A stretch of DNA of 64,000 nucleotides from JACRCT01 sp049841135. GTDB taxonomy: Bacteria; Myxococcota; Myxococcia; Myxococcales; UBA5297. Positions within the stretch are counted from its first letter, which is position 1; the number at the start of each line of letters is the position of its first letter. The notes beneath the pieces are model-generated. The model made no database searches, had not been told where the DNA came from, and saw only the letters and a program-made list of their open reading frames with translations. Of the stretch, positions 53,196-62,348 are shown in pieces. The DNA is taken from contig JASGHK010000005.1 in the NCBI GenBank assembly GCA_049841135.1, positions 744,001-808,000 on the forward strand. The letters are read 5' to 3'. The position numbers and the translations under genes were made by a program.

Positions 53196-54454
53196 TCAGC
53201 GCTCGTAGTGAACGCAGCCCCGCAGGAGCTGCCACCCTTCGCAGAGGTGCTCGAAGGTCGCCGTGAAGGAGCTCACCATCGGCCCGTTCCAGGTCAGCGT
53301 CTGGACCTGGAAGCGGCCGCTGACGGTGTTGCACCCGCGGCTGTCGCCGTTGACGTCGAGCCCAGGGTGGCCCGCTTGCATGAACGGCCAGCGCTGGGCG
53401 CCCTCGTAGATCCCGGGGGCAAGTGGAGCGCCGAGCTGGCTGCTGTCGAAGTACACGTTCCAGTACGAGCCCTGCATCAGATCGGTCGGGGTCACGTCGA
53501 TGTGCACGTTCGTGTCGGTTCCCGACGAGCCCCACTTTGCCGCCTGGATCGTCTGGGTGCCCCCGTAGACCCAGCTGTCGCCATCGAGGTAGAGGACGTT
53601 TCCCCCGACCAAGCACGGCGCAGCCGAACCGACCCCCACCGGCTCGACCAGCGTCAGCTCCTCGGATGTGGCGACCACGGTCGAGGGATCGCGCGCCAGC
53701 GCGACCGTGATCGGAATGTTCCCAGGCAATCGGCCTCGGTGGAATTGCAGGGCTTGAGCGTTCCAGCCCCGCCCCGTGCCGAGAGCACCAGTCGCTCCGG
53801 TTCGAGGGTCCCGGCGCTCGACCGGGTCAGACTCAAGACCAGCTCATCGAGCGCGGCAGTGCCGTCGCTCTTCGTCCCCCGAACCGTGAACGGCAGCGGC
53901 CAGGCGCCGTCCGCAGGGACCGCGCACATTGGGGTGTAGACCTCGTAGAGAGTCGGCCCCGCGTCCACCGTCTCGTCCGGAAGGCACCATCCGCCCGAGG
54001 CGTGAGTCCCCGGGCCGCATTGCAGCCCTGCTCCGGAGTCGGGGACGGCGTCGGGCAGGCATTGCCCGTCGACGGGATGGGTCCCCGGGCCGCAGGCGAG
54101 CCCTGCGTCCGAAGCGTCGGGCAGGCACTGACCGCTCGCCTCGTGCGTGCCGGGCCCGCAGGACGACGGCGTCCCCGCATCCGTCGACCCGGGAGCCGGG
54201 ACGCACTCGCCGGCAGACTCCACCGTCCCTGGCCCACAGCGCAGGCTCGCATCCGACGGGTCGGGCAGGCAGACCCCGCCCGAGGCGTAAGTCCCCGGAC
54301 CGCACTGCAGGCTGCCGTCGGTTCCAACCGTGGGCACGCACTGGCCATCGACCATCCCCGTCCCAGGGCCGCACACGCCCTCTTCGTGCACCGGCACAGC
54401 ACAGCCGGCGATCAGGATTGAGCCGATGAGACTCAGGGCAGGGCGGGCTGGCAT
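53196..54454 (-). pseudogene. CGPGT-repeat lipoprotein with one frameshift
   Basis: From the ATG at 54454: lipobox LIAGC (cysteine 18), then six repeats of 20-26 residues beginning CGPGT and ending C-(V/L)-P (residues 28-160), with Asp/Ala linkers between. After LKPCNSTEADC one base is missing near 53726; the other frame continues NIPITVALARDPSTVVATSE through WVYGGTQTIQAAKWG and LAPGIYEGAQRWPFM to LLRGCVHYER at 53196. The C-terminal 270 residues look like a beta-sandwich. 1259 bases is one short of a multiple of three. Function unknown; likely surface-exposed. Confidence 0.7.
53975..54373 (-). repeat. Six tandem CGPGT coding repeats
   Basis: Units of about 60-78 bases encoding CGPGT-x(4)-(G/S)-x-C-(L/V)-P-x(n). 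Length varies between units, unlike the strictly regular array at 20.8-22.7 kb. Confidence 0.7.
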
Positions 54455-54476
54455 CGCAGTTTTCTCCTCGGGCTCG

Positions 54477-56627
54477 TCACTGGCAGGTGTTGAGGAAGAC
54501 GTCGACCTTGTCCCAATACGCGTTGGCGACGGCGACGTCGGGCATCCGGTCCCCGTCGAGGTCGCCCACCGCCACCTCGGCGCCGCCCACGTTCGTCCAT
54601 CCGGTCGGGGCGGTGGCGAGGTCCACCTTCGGCGCGAAGGTACCGTCGCCCTGGTTCGTGAACAGGCTCATTTTGCTCACCTGGAAGCTCGCCACGACCA
54701 GGTCGCGGTCCCCGTCGCCATCGAGGTCGCCCATCGCCACCGACTGCGGCAGCCACCCGGTGCCGACGGGGTAGTCCATGCTCTGCGCGAACGTGCCGGC
54801 GTGGTTGAGCAGGACGCTGACCACGGCCGTCCGACTCATCGCCGTGCCCGACGAGCAGGCGACGGCGAGGTCCGCCCAGCCGTCGCCGTCGAGATCGCCG
54901 ATGGCGACCGAGACCGGGTAGGCGCCGGTCGGGTAGCTCGTGGCGGAGAAGAAGGTGCCGTAGCCGCTGTTGAGCAGCACGGTGACGGTGTCGTCCATGT
55001 CGTTGGCGACCGCGAGGTCGGGCTTCCCGTCGCGGTTCAGGTCGCCGATGGCCACCGAGACGGGACCGGCTCCCGTCGGATAGGAGTCCGCTCTGTCCAG
55101 AGTCCCGTCGCCCTTGTTGAGCAGGACTCTCGCGCCGCCGACGCTGGCTACGGCCACGTCCTGCCACCCGTCGCCGTTCAGGTCGCCCACCGCCACCGAT
55201 TGCGGGAACACGCCGACCGGGTAGGTCGTGGGCGCGCCGTAGCCCCCCTGACCGTCGGCGAGCATGACGCTCAACAGGGCGTAGTCCTTTCGGGTGGCGA
55301 CGATGTCCGGCTTGCCGTTGCCGTCGAGGTCTCCGACGGCGACGGACGCGGTGTCGTAGCCCGACGGCCAGTCCCGGTGCGCACCGAAGGTGCCCGCACC
55401 GGCGTTGGTGAGGATGCTCACCGAGCCGCCAGAGTTGTTGGCGGTGACCAGGTCGCGCCGGGAATCGCCGTTTGTGTCGGCGAGGACCAGGGTCATCGGA
55501 TAGGCCCCGGTGTCGTAGGTGACGAAGGGCGCAAGTACGGGTGTGCACGTCGAGCAGCGCCCGCCCCAGCAGCGCTCCCCGGTGGCGCAGGGCGCGGCGC
55601 AGGAGCCGCAGTGCTTCGGGTCGGTGTCGGTCGGAGTGCACCGACCGCCGCAGCAGGTGCCTTCGTCGCACGGATGGCCGTCCCCAGCGGGCGTCCCCAT
55701 GCAATGCCCGGCGCCGTCGCAGGCCCACAGCGCGCAGCCACCGAAGCCGCCGCAGGGGTCGCCCCTGGGCGCGTCGACGTCGACGCACCCGCCCTTCCCG
55801 TCGCACGTGGACGCCCTGCAGGGCCTCGACGGGCACGCATGAAGGACCCCAGAGCAGGAGCCGCGGGCGTCGCAGCGATTGTCGACGGTGCAGGGGTCGT
55901 TGTCGTCGCAGGCGACCCCCATGGGCCCAGGCACCTCTTCGCAGACGCCCACTCCGGTCCTGCACGAGAGGGTCGCGACGTGGCAGGGCTTCAGCGGTCC
56001 CGTCCCATCGCAGGCACTCCCGGCGGCGCAAGCCTCGCACGCGCCTTGGTGGCAGACCCGCCCGTCGCCGCAGCGGCTTCCGTCGGCCAGAGGGATGCTC
56101 CGGCAATGACCCTGTCCGTCGCAAAGCCCCTCGGTGCACGGGTCGGCATCGTCTTGACAAGCCCAACCCTCGTCCGTCGGGCTCCACCCGGTGCCGGCGC
56201 GGTCGGGCAGGCAGAGCTGACAGCGATTGGCTGGATTCTGGGCTTCCGGCCCGTAGAAGACGTCGTCCACGAAGCAACCGCTGACGCAGGCTCGGCCCTG
56301 ACACACGCCTGCGGGGCACGCCGTTCCGTCAACCGCAGCCGACCAACCCGACGGGCTCCACGATGGACGGCAGCGCTCGCACGGGTTGTTTGGGTTCGCC
56401 GTCTCAGGGCAGACGACCTCTCCATCAATGAGGCATGTGGCGGCGCCGTCACACGCCGGCGGTACGGAGGCATCCGCTGCCTTGGCGCCGCCGTCAACGA
56501 GGGGGCTTCCGGCGTCGCGGCCCGGAACCGGAGGGAGGCAGGCGGCCCCCGCGAGGATGAGCAATGCCATGGCGGCATCTCGCCGCAGGTGGCCCTTCCT
56601 CAGTGAAGTCACCAATGGTGTGAGCAC
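54477..56627 (-). CDS. FG-GAP/VCBS-repeat lipoprotein with Cys-rich N-terminal half
   Basis: 716 residues from a GTG at 56627 that has GGGAGG five bases upstream; GTG at 56612 and ATG at 56642 are alternatives. Lipobox LAGAAC. About 300 residues of Cys motifs follow (NPCERCRPSWSPSGWSAAVD, DDNDPCTVDNRCDARGSCSG, HCGSCAAPCATGERCWGGRC). The C-terminal half is seven FG-GAP blades with calcium-type loops such as VAVGDLDGNGKPDIV, VGDLNGDGWQDVAVA and IGDLDGDGWADLAVA, forming an integrin-like propeller. Calcium binding and a ligand-binding role at the surface are typical of the fold. Separated by 22 bases from the CGPGT lipoprotein on the same strand, so probably co-transcribed. Confidence 0.78.
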   Translation of the reverse strand: MLTPLVTSLRKGHLRRDAAMALLILAGAACLPPVPGRDAGSPLVDGGAKAADASVPPACDGAATCLIDGEVVCPETANPNNPCERCRPSWSPSGWSAAVDGTACPAGVCQGRACVSGCFVDDVFYGPEAQNPANRCQLCLPDRAGTGWSPTDEGWACQDDADPCTEGLCDGQGHCRSIPLADGSRCGDGRVCHQGACEACAAGSACDGTGPLKPCHVATLSCRTGVGVCEEVPGPMGVACDDNDPCTVDNRCDARGSCSGVLHACPSRPCRASTCDGKGGCVDVDAPRGDPCGGFGGCALWACDGAGHCMGTPAGDGHPCDEGTCCGGRCTPTDTDPKHCGSCAAPCATGERCWGGRCSTCTPVLAPFVTYDTGAYPMTLVLADTNGDSRRDLVTANNSGGSVSILTNAGAGTFGAHRDWPSGYDTASVAVGDLDGNGKPDIVATRKDYALLSVMLADGQGGYGAPTTYPVGVFPQSVAVGDLNGDGWQDVAVASVGGARVLLNKGDGTLDRADSYPTGAGPVSVAIGDLNRDGKPDLAVANDMDDTVTVLLNSGYGTFFSATSYPTGAYPVSVAIGDLDGDGWADLAVACSSGTAMSRTAVVSVLLNHAGTFAQSMDYPVGTGWLPQSVAMGDLDGDGDRDLVVASFQVSKMSLFTNQGDGTFAPKVDLATAPTGWTNVGGAEVAVGDLDGDRMPDVAVANAYWDKVDVFLNTCQ

Positions 56628-56836
56628 CCGCCCTCCCGCAGTCATCCGGGGAGAGTACACCCGCCGGGGGCCGGCACCGCTGTCGTCGCTGTCGTCTGCC
56701 TCTTCGAGGCGCGCTGGACCTGACAGCTCCGCCGCGCCTCCCCATCGCCGCGCCCGACAGGATCGCTGGACGGCGAAAGGACGAGCGCTCGGCACCTGCG
56801 ACGGGCAACCTCGCCGCCTGGCGTATACCTTTGCCC

Positions 56837-57689
56837 ATGTCCCGCTCGACGCGACGCGCCTGCTTCCCACTGGCCCTCCTCGCCCTCGCGCTGGCGCCCC
56901 ACGCCAGCGCCGCCGAACCGGTTCCCAAGTACGGCCCCGCCGGGGCGCCGCGGGCGGTGCCGCTCTCCGCGGACCACGCCTTCCTGGCGACCGCGCCGGC
57001 CCCCGACTTCTGGGCGCTGATGCCCTCCTACGTGGGGCAGATGAACGACGCCGCCTGCTCGGCGGCGAGTGTGGTGATGGTCGTCAACGCGTCCCGCGCC
57101 GGGCGGGCCAGGGGCAACGAGGACAAGAACGTCACCCAGGAGGTGCTCATCGACAAGGTGCGCGCCGAGCACTGGAAGGACCGCGTCAGCCTCCTCGGCC
57201 ACCTGGGGAGCCACGGGCTCAGCCGCCCAACTGGCGACGGTCAGCGAGGAGGCCCTGCACACTTTCGGATCCCCCGCGGCCAAGGCGAGCGCCACCAGCG
57301 CCGACGGAACGGCCGAGGGACTGGCCCGCTTGCGCGCTGCGCTCGAGGAGAACGAGCGCAGCGCCCGCGACGCGATGATCGTGCACTTCGTCCAGGACGA
57401 GCTGACGGCAGCGCCGGGAGGACCGTACCCTCACATCTCGCCCATCGGCGCCTATGACGCCGCGCGGCGACGGGTGCTGGTGCTCGACGTGGACCGCGAG
57501 TGGTACGAGCCGTACTGGGTCTCGGACGAGGCGCTCTTCAAGGCGATGTCGCGCCGCACGTCCGCCTTTGGTGCGGGCGGCTGGGTCTTGGCGCGCTTCG
57601 GAGAGTCAGCTCCTCGCCGGTCTCCGTTCTTCGAGAGCCCCTACGTGGAGCGAGCCACCGTGCGCCTCGGTCAAGTCGCGGTCGGGTAG
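56837..57689 (+). pseudogene. Phytochelatin-synthase-like cysteine peptidase, one frameshift
   Basis: From the ATG at 56837: a cleavable signal peptide (LALLALALAPHASAAEP), then the catalytic stretch GQMNDAACSAASVVMVVNA with the presumed nucleophile Cys74 and Gln68 six residues before it. One extra base near 57224 must be skipped to read SEEALHTFGSPAAKASATSA and then VQDELTAAPGGPYPHISPIG, AYDAARRRVLVLDVDREWYE, holding the His and Asp of the papain-like triad. In eukaryotes the family makes phytochelatins from glutathione; bacterial one-domain forms mostly cleave glutathione to gamma-glutamylcysteine. The signal peptide makes this one periplasmic. Overlaps the convergent Old Yellow Enzyme gene by 19 bases. 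Confidence 0.75.
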
Positions 57690-58756
57690 TCCGTGTAGCC
57701 CCTCGGCCCTGGTGTGTAGAAGGTCTTGAAGTCGGGCGCGTTGAGCGGCAGACCCTGCTGCAGGCGCGCGACGAAGTCCGGGTTGGCGAGGAATGGCCGG
57801 CCGAACGCGACCAGGTCACCCCTGCCCTCCCGCAGCGCCGCCTCGGCGCTCGTCCGGTCGAACCCACCGGAAACGATGAACGTGTTCGGCCAGGCCTCTC
57901 GCAGGGCGCTCTTGAGCTCCGCCGGAACGGTGGGCGCGCCCATGGCCGAGTGGTCGACCAGGTGGAGGTAGGCGAGGCCCAGCGGGGCGAGGCGCGCGAC
58001 CAGCGCCTTGTAGGTCTCGTCGATCTCCGGGTAGAGCGGCATCCCCGCGTTCACGCCGTACGGCGACAGGCGGATGCCGACCTTCTCCTTGCCGATGGCG
58101 GCGGCGACGGCCTTGCTCACCTCGACGGCGAAGGAGAGCCGCTTCTCGGTCGATCCGCCCCAGTCGTCGACGCGCAGGTTGGTCAGCGGGTTGATGAACT
58201 GCTCGATCAGGTACCCGTTGGCACCGTGTAGCTCGACTCCGTCGAACCCGGCCGCCACGGCGTTGCGCGAGGCCTGCACGTACTCCCGGATCGCGGAGCG
58301 CACCTCGGCGTCGCTCATCGCCTTGGGCACCGCATGAGGCTGCGGCCCCTGGGCGTCGGTGTACATCTCCCCGGGCGCGGCCACCGCACTGGGCGCGAGC
58401 ACCTGCGCGCCTTCCGGAAGGTTGAGCGGGTGGCCGACCCGCCCGGTGTGCATGAGCTGGACGAAGATGCGAGCGCCCCTGGCGTGCACCGCGTTCGTCA
58501 CCTTCTTCCAGCCCTCCACCTGCCGCTCGGACCAGAGGCCGGGGATGCGCGGATACCCAACGCCGTTGGGCGAGGGCGAAGTCCCTTCGGTGACGATGAG
58601 CCCGGCCCCGGATCGCTGGGCGTAGTACTCGGCCATCAGGTCGTTGGGGGCGTTGGCCTCGACCGCGCGGCTGCGGGTCATGGGCGCCATCACGAGCCGG
58701 TTCTGGAGCGTGAGCGGGCCGAGGGTGGTGGGGGCGAAGAGCGAGATCTCAGTCAT
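57671..58756 (-). CDS. Old Yellow Enzyme family ene-reductase
   Basis: 361 residues from the ATG at 58756. FMN-dependent TIM barrel close to the N-ethylmaleimide reductase/xenobiotic reductase B group. LVMAPMTRSRA at the FMN edge, Gln100 in FVQLMHTGRVGHP, the substrate-binding pair His177/Asn180 in VELHGANGYLIEQF, the catalytic Tyr182 and the late motifs VSGGF and LVAFGRPFLANPDF. Reduces activated C=C bonds with NAD(P)H; also acts on nitroesters. Monocistronic as far as visible. A typical detoxification enzyme. Confidence 0.93.
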   Translation of the reverse strand: MTEISLFAPTTLGPLTLQNRLVMAPMTRSRAVEANAPNDLMAEYYAQRSGAGLIVTEGTSPSPNGVGYPRIPGLWSERQVEGWKKVTNAVHARGARIFVQLMHTGRVGHPLNLPEGAQVLAPSAVAAPGEMYTDAQGPQPHAVPKAMSDAEVRSAIREYVQASRNAVAAGFDGVELHGANGYLIEQFINPLTNLRVDDWGGSTEKRLSFAVEVSKAVAAAIGKEKVGIRLSPYGVNAGMPLYPEIDETYKALVARLAPLGLAYLHLVDHSAMGAPTVPAELKSALREAWPNTFIVSGGFDRTSAEAALREGRGDLVAFGRPFLANPDFVARLQQGLPLNAPDFKTFYTPGPRGYTDYPTAT

Positions 58757-58907
58757 GTCGTGCTCCACATCTTGATTGGTTCGTACGCGAAGCATTCGAT
58801 GCTGCTTGCCGGATTTCGGTTCGGCGGCTCGCCGGCGGACCCTATCGGGGGCTTTGAGCGTCTCATTGCTGATGAAGGCCTCTGCGCTCGGCTGGAGGGG
58901 AGGCACA

Positions 58908-59378
58908 ATGGCCAGCATGTCCGGCCTGAACCACAGCTTCTTGTTGCTCGAAGACGTAGGTGACCGCCGCCGCACGCAGTACGCGAAGCACCTCAACGAC
59001 CCGCGCGCGGTCCTGCTGCACGACGACGTCGTCGGCTACTTCTGGGACTCGCTCTGCTGGATTCCCACCGCGAACCCCGGCATGCCCGGGTGCCCGAAGG
59101 GCTTCGGCCTGAACCGCTGGGGCCCCACGTCGATCTCCGGAAAGGGAGCCTTGGTCGCCGCCTCGGTCTTCCGTGCGTGGGCGACGCTGCTCGACAACGG
59201 CCCCTCGTCGCTGGTCTTGACCGGGCCCTGGACCATGACCGTCGGCAAGCCGAAGAGCGGGCACTACGCCAAGTTGCAGGTGAATCGGAGGCAGCTCGTG
59301 ACGACCTGTCGGTCCATCGCCGCCCTGGCGGACCAGGCGAGCGTCAAGGGCTTCTGGCTCCTCCACGAGGGAATCTGA
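58908..59378 (+). CDS. Conserved-looking hypothetical protein
   Basis: 156 residues from the ATG at 58908, which has GGAGGGGAGG upstream. No signal peptide or membrane helix. The middle is rich in Trp, Gly and Pro (YFWDSLCWIPTANPGMPGCP, GFGLNRWGPTSISGKG) and the end reads VKGFWLLHEGI. The sequence is not biased like a shadow frame and carries many rare aromatic residues, so it is a real gene. I do not recognise the family. Divergent from the ene-reductase gene, 151 bases apart. Confidence 0.65.
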   Translation: MASMSGLNHSFLLLEDVGDRRRTQYAKHLNDPRAVLLHDDVVGYFWDSLCWIPTANPGMPGCPKGFGLNRWGPTSISGKGALVAASVFRAWATLLDNGPSSLVLTGPWTMTVGKPKSGHYAKLQVNRRQLVTTCRSIAALADQASVKGFWLLHEGI

Positions 59379-59397
59379 TCGGCGCTGCGCCTGCCGC

Positions 59398-60270
59398 TCA
59401 CCGCCTGCGCTTCACCCAGCCGCTCACCGCGCGCGCCGCCTGCCCAGCCAGTACCGCGAAGGGGTTGATGCCGACCGCCGTCAGGCCGCCGTCGCACAGG
59501 ATGTCGGTGCCGGTGAGGTAGCTGGCCTGCTCGCTCGCGCAGAAGGCGAGGACCTGGGCCAGCTCCTCGGGCCGCCCGAACCGCCCGAGCGCGCTCTGCT
59601 CCACGTACCGGGCCGCCCCCTCTTCCTGCGCGGCCATGGGCGTCTCGAACGAGCCCGGCGAGACCGAGAGCACGCGGATGCCCCGCCGCCCCAGCCTCAC
59701 CGCGTCCGTCTTCGCGAACCAGAGGATGAAGTGCTTCGAGAGGCCGTACGCGAAGCTCGGGCGCTTCGCCTTCGGGAACAGGCTCGACCGAGCCATCATC
59801 CGGCGCAGGAACTCGTCGCGGTCGGTGCGGGAGAGCGGGTAGTCCCTCGTCGGCAACAGCAGGCTGGGCATGAGGTGCGCAGCCATCGAAGACACGTCGA
59901 GGATGCACGAGCCCGATTCGAGGACCTCTGCAAAGCACTCGTTGACGTGGACGGTCCCCAAGGCGTTGCACTCGAGGAGGGTCCGGGCGTCGCCCATGTT
60001 CGGCGACAGCCCGGCACAGTGCACCACGGCGGCGACGCTCCCCAGCTCCCGGGCTCGCGCCGCCAGGCGCTCCACCGCGGCCCGGTCGGCGACGTCGCAC
60101 GTCTGCACCTCGGCCTCGATCCCCTCGAGCCGCAGCTCCTCCCTCGCTGCCTCGAGCTTTCCCTGCGTCCGTCCGGCGAGCAGCACCTTCTGGCCCTGCT
60201 GCCCGAGGAGGCGCGCCGTCGCCAGCCCGATGCCGCTGCCGCCGCCCGTGATGACGCTGAGCTTGCCCAT
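59398..60270 (-). CDS. Short-chain dehydrogenase/reductase
   Basis: 290 residues. Classical SDR: nucleotide motif TGGGSGIG at 8-15, CAG motif at 85-87, Ser127/128 in LDVSSMAAH, catalytic Tyr175 and Lys179 in YGLSK, and the PGSFETPM segment after it. Arg34 after the second strand points to NADP(H). An insertion of about 25 residues sits between the Ser and Tyr (RTDRDEFLRRMMARSSLFPK). The last 30 residues form an added Ala/Arg-rich tail. Substrate unknown. It lies ten bases downstream of the TSP3 lipoprotein gene on the same strand, but functional linkage is doubtful. Confidence 0.88.
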   Translation of the reverse strand: MGKLSVITGGGSGIGLATARLLGQQGQKVLLAGRTQGKLEAAREELRLEGIEAEVQTCDVADRAAVERLAARARELGSVAAVVHCAGLSPNMGDARTLLECNALGTVHVNECFAEVLESGSCILDVSSMAAHLMPSLLLPTRDYPLSRTDRDEFLRRMMARSSLFPKAKRPSFAYGLSKHFILWFAKTDAVRLGRRGIRVLSVSPGSFETPMAAQEEGAARYVEQSALGRFGRPEELAQVLAFCASEQASYLTGTDILCDGGLTAVGINPFAVLAGQAARAVSGWVKRRR

Positions 60271-60280
60271 CGTGCTCCTC

Positions 60281-62071
60281 TCAGTGCACGTCGACCGTCA
60301 GCGTGGCCGTCGCCGTCACTTGGTCCGGGTACACGCGGTCGGGGACCACCAGGGTCACTCGCAGCTCCAGCAGGTATTGGCCGTCTACGTCGGCGACGAG
60401 GCGCGGGACGGACCCGAAGGGATAGGCGTACTGCCAGTCGCGCGACGCGGTCACCCAGCCGCTCGGGTTCTCGATGGTTCCCGCGCTGCCGAAGGGGCGC
60501 GTCTGCACCTTCCACTGATAGGCGAGGGCGGTGCCGTTGCGGTTGACGAAGAGCGGCAGGCGCACGCGGGTCCCCACCGTGACATCGAGCGCGGCGCCGG
60601 CGTGGACGCTGATGGGCCCGGCGGCCGCGAGGCAGCTGTCGACGAAGACCGGGTCGACGACGCGGCAGAAGACGGCATCGCAGCGGTCGCCAACGCCGTC
60701 GCGATCGCTGTCCACCTGGTCCGGGTTGGCGGCGGTGGGGCAGTTGTCCACGACGTTCAGCAGGCCGTCGCCATCGGAGTCCCCTGAGCAGGCGTCGCCC
60801 GTGCCGTCGCCGTCGGTGTCCTGCTGGTTCGGGTCTGCGACGTCAACACAGTCGTCCACGACGTCGCCGACACCGTCGCCGTCCGCGTCGGCCGTGCAGC
60901 CGCTGGTGTCGGCGGGCAGCACCTGGTCGGCGTTGGCGATGAGCGGGCAGTTGTCCTGCTCGTTCGCGACGCCGTCGCCGTCCGCGTCGGCGCAGCAGGC
61001 GATGCCCGAGCCTGGGCAGCCCGCGGCCGCCCGCTGGTTGTGGTTGGCGACGTTGGGGCAGTTGTCGGTCGGGTTGGCCACGCCATCGCCGTCCAGGTCG
61101 GGCTCGCAGACGTCGCCCAGCCAGTCTCCGTCGAGGTCGGCCTGGTTGGCGTTGATGACCGTAGGGCAGTTGTCGCAGGCGTCGCCTCGGCCATCGCCGT
61201 CGGTGTCGAGCTGGCTGCGATTGGCGACGCGCGGGCAGTTGTCCAAGGCGTCCGCGACGCTGTCCCCGTCGGCGTCGGTGTCGTCGAGGTAGTCGAGGGT
61301 CGGGTCCGAAGCGTAGGCCGTCCAGGTCGTCGAGTACGAGGCGGAGGGCGGCCAGGCCACGGGACGTTCGCAGGCGCTGCCGCTCAGGCACTCGGGGTTG
61401 CCGGCCCCGGAGCCGGCCGTCGCAGGAGCCACGGCCTGCGCGACGAGCGGGACGTCGAGGGTCGGATGGTTGGCGGCGTTGGAGACGAGGTGCAGGACGG
61501 CGTGGTGCGTGCCGGCCGCCTTCGGGGCGTAGGAGACCTGCACGAAGGCCCGCTCGCCGAAGGCCGCCTGCTGCTGCGCCGCGGGGAAGACGACCTTGAA
61601 CAGCGCGGAGTCCGGCCCCGTCAGCGTCGGCGGCTCGACCGTGAGCGTCTGGGCTCCGCCGTTGCGCAGCTGCAGCGTCTCGATGGGCGTCGTGCCGACG
61701 TAGACCCCGCGCCCGAACTCGGCGCCGAAGGAGAGCTGGGAGCGGTCGGGTTCGACCTGAGGGGTCGGCGGCGGCTGCGCGGCATCGACCGAAACGCCGC
61801 CGTCAGCGCTGCTGGTGCCGCCGTCGGCCGTGAGGATGGCGCCATCGACGCTGGCGATGCTCCCGTCGGCAGCGAGGACCGCTCCGTCACCGGAGGTGCT
61901 CCCATCGGTAGCGAGGACCGCACCGTCGGCGCTCGCTGCGGCGTCTACGAGCATGACGGATCCATCGGAGCCAGGGCTGGTCCCCGTGTCGTTCTTGTCG
62001 ATCGTCGTGGGGGGATTGCAGCCCAGCGCGGCGAAGGCGAGCGCGGCCAGTAGAGCGAACGACCGGATCAT
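60281..62071 (-). CDS. Thrombospondin type 3-repeat lipoprotein with ASH-like domain
   Basis: 596 residues from the ATG at 62071 with GGGAGG upstream; the frame could extend 18 bases. Lipobox AALGC. A linker of about 80 residues repeats DGAVLA/TDGS. An ASH-like immunoglobulin domain follows (PDRSQLSFGAEFGRGVYVGT). Then about eight calcium-binding TSP3 units, each with D-x-D-x-D-G and DNCP (DTDGDGRGDACDNCPTVINA, DADGDGVANEQDNCPLIANA), and a C-terminal beta-sandwich (YQWKVQTRPFGSAGT). Surface calcium-binding stalk, common in myxobacteria. The same ASH-like start occurs in the neighbouring VWA protein. Confidence 0.8.
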   Translation of the reverse strand: MIRSFALLAALAFAALGCNPPTTIDKNDTGTSPGSDGSVMLVDAAASADGAVLATDGSTSGDGAVLAADGSIASVDGAILTADGGTSSADGGVSVDAAQPPPTPQVEPDRSQLSFGAEFGRGVYVGTTPIETLQLRNGGAQTLTVEPPTLTGPDSALFKVVFPAAQQQAAFGERAFVQVSYAPKAAGTHHAVLHLVSNAANHPTLDVPLVAQAVAPATAGSGAGNPECLSGSACERPVAWPPSASYSTTWTAYASDPTLDYLDDTDADGDSVADALDNCPRVANRSQLDTDGDGRGDACDNCPTVINANQADLDGDWLGDVCEPDLDGDGVANPTDNCPNVANHNQRAAAGCPGSGIACCADADGDGVANEQDNCPLIANADQVLPADTSGCTADADGDGVGDVVDDCVDVADPNQQDTDGDGTGDACSGDSDGDGLLNVVDNCPTAANPDQVDSDRDGVGDRCDAVFCRVVDPVFVDSCLAAAGPISVHAGAALDVTVGTRVRLPLFVNRNGTALAYQWKVQTRPFGSAGTIENPSGWVTASRDWQYAYPFGSVPRLVADVDGQYLLELRVTLVVPDRVYPDQVTATATLTVDVH

Positions 62072-62283
62072 GGAGGACCTCCCGGGCAATGCCGCACGCT
62101 ACCACGGTGAAGTGGCGGCTCCCGGCGGCCGAGCGTCGGCGAACTGTGTCCGCAGCCACCTCAGTCGCCGTCCGGCCCGACCGGCGGCCCGAGCGAGAGA
62201 GCGTGGAGGGCGCTGGGGTCCTTGGATGGCGAGCGGGGACACCTGGGCCAGAGGATCCAGCGGGCGCCGTCAGATTCTGTGGC

Positions 62284-62339
62284 CACCCAGCCCGCGAAGG
62301 CGGGCTTGGCAAGTCGAGGCGCGGCTTCAGCCGCCGGCA
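62284..62339. repeat. Two-hairpin interspersed repeat, copy 2
   Basis: Second copy of the 56-base element at 46474-46529, about 85% identical by eye. Hairpin A is AGCCCGC/GCGGGCT, so both sides of the stem changed relative to copy 1 and pairing is kept. Hairpin B is identical. It begins nine bases past the stop of the leftward VWA gene. Confidence 0.75.
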
Positions 62340-62348
62340 GAATCGGGG

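Noticed and set aside
62161..62348. C-terminal extension of the VWA protein (ILPAAEAAPRLAKPAFAGW)
   Set aside because: This is the interspersed repeat read as protein after the frameshift; the true stop is at 62349 in the other frame.
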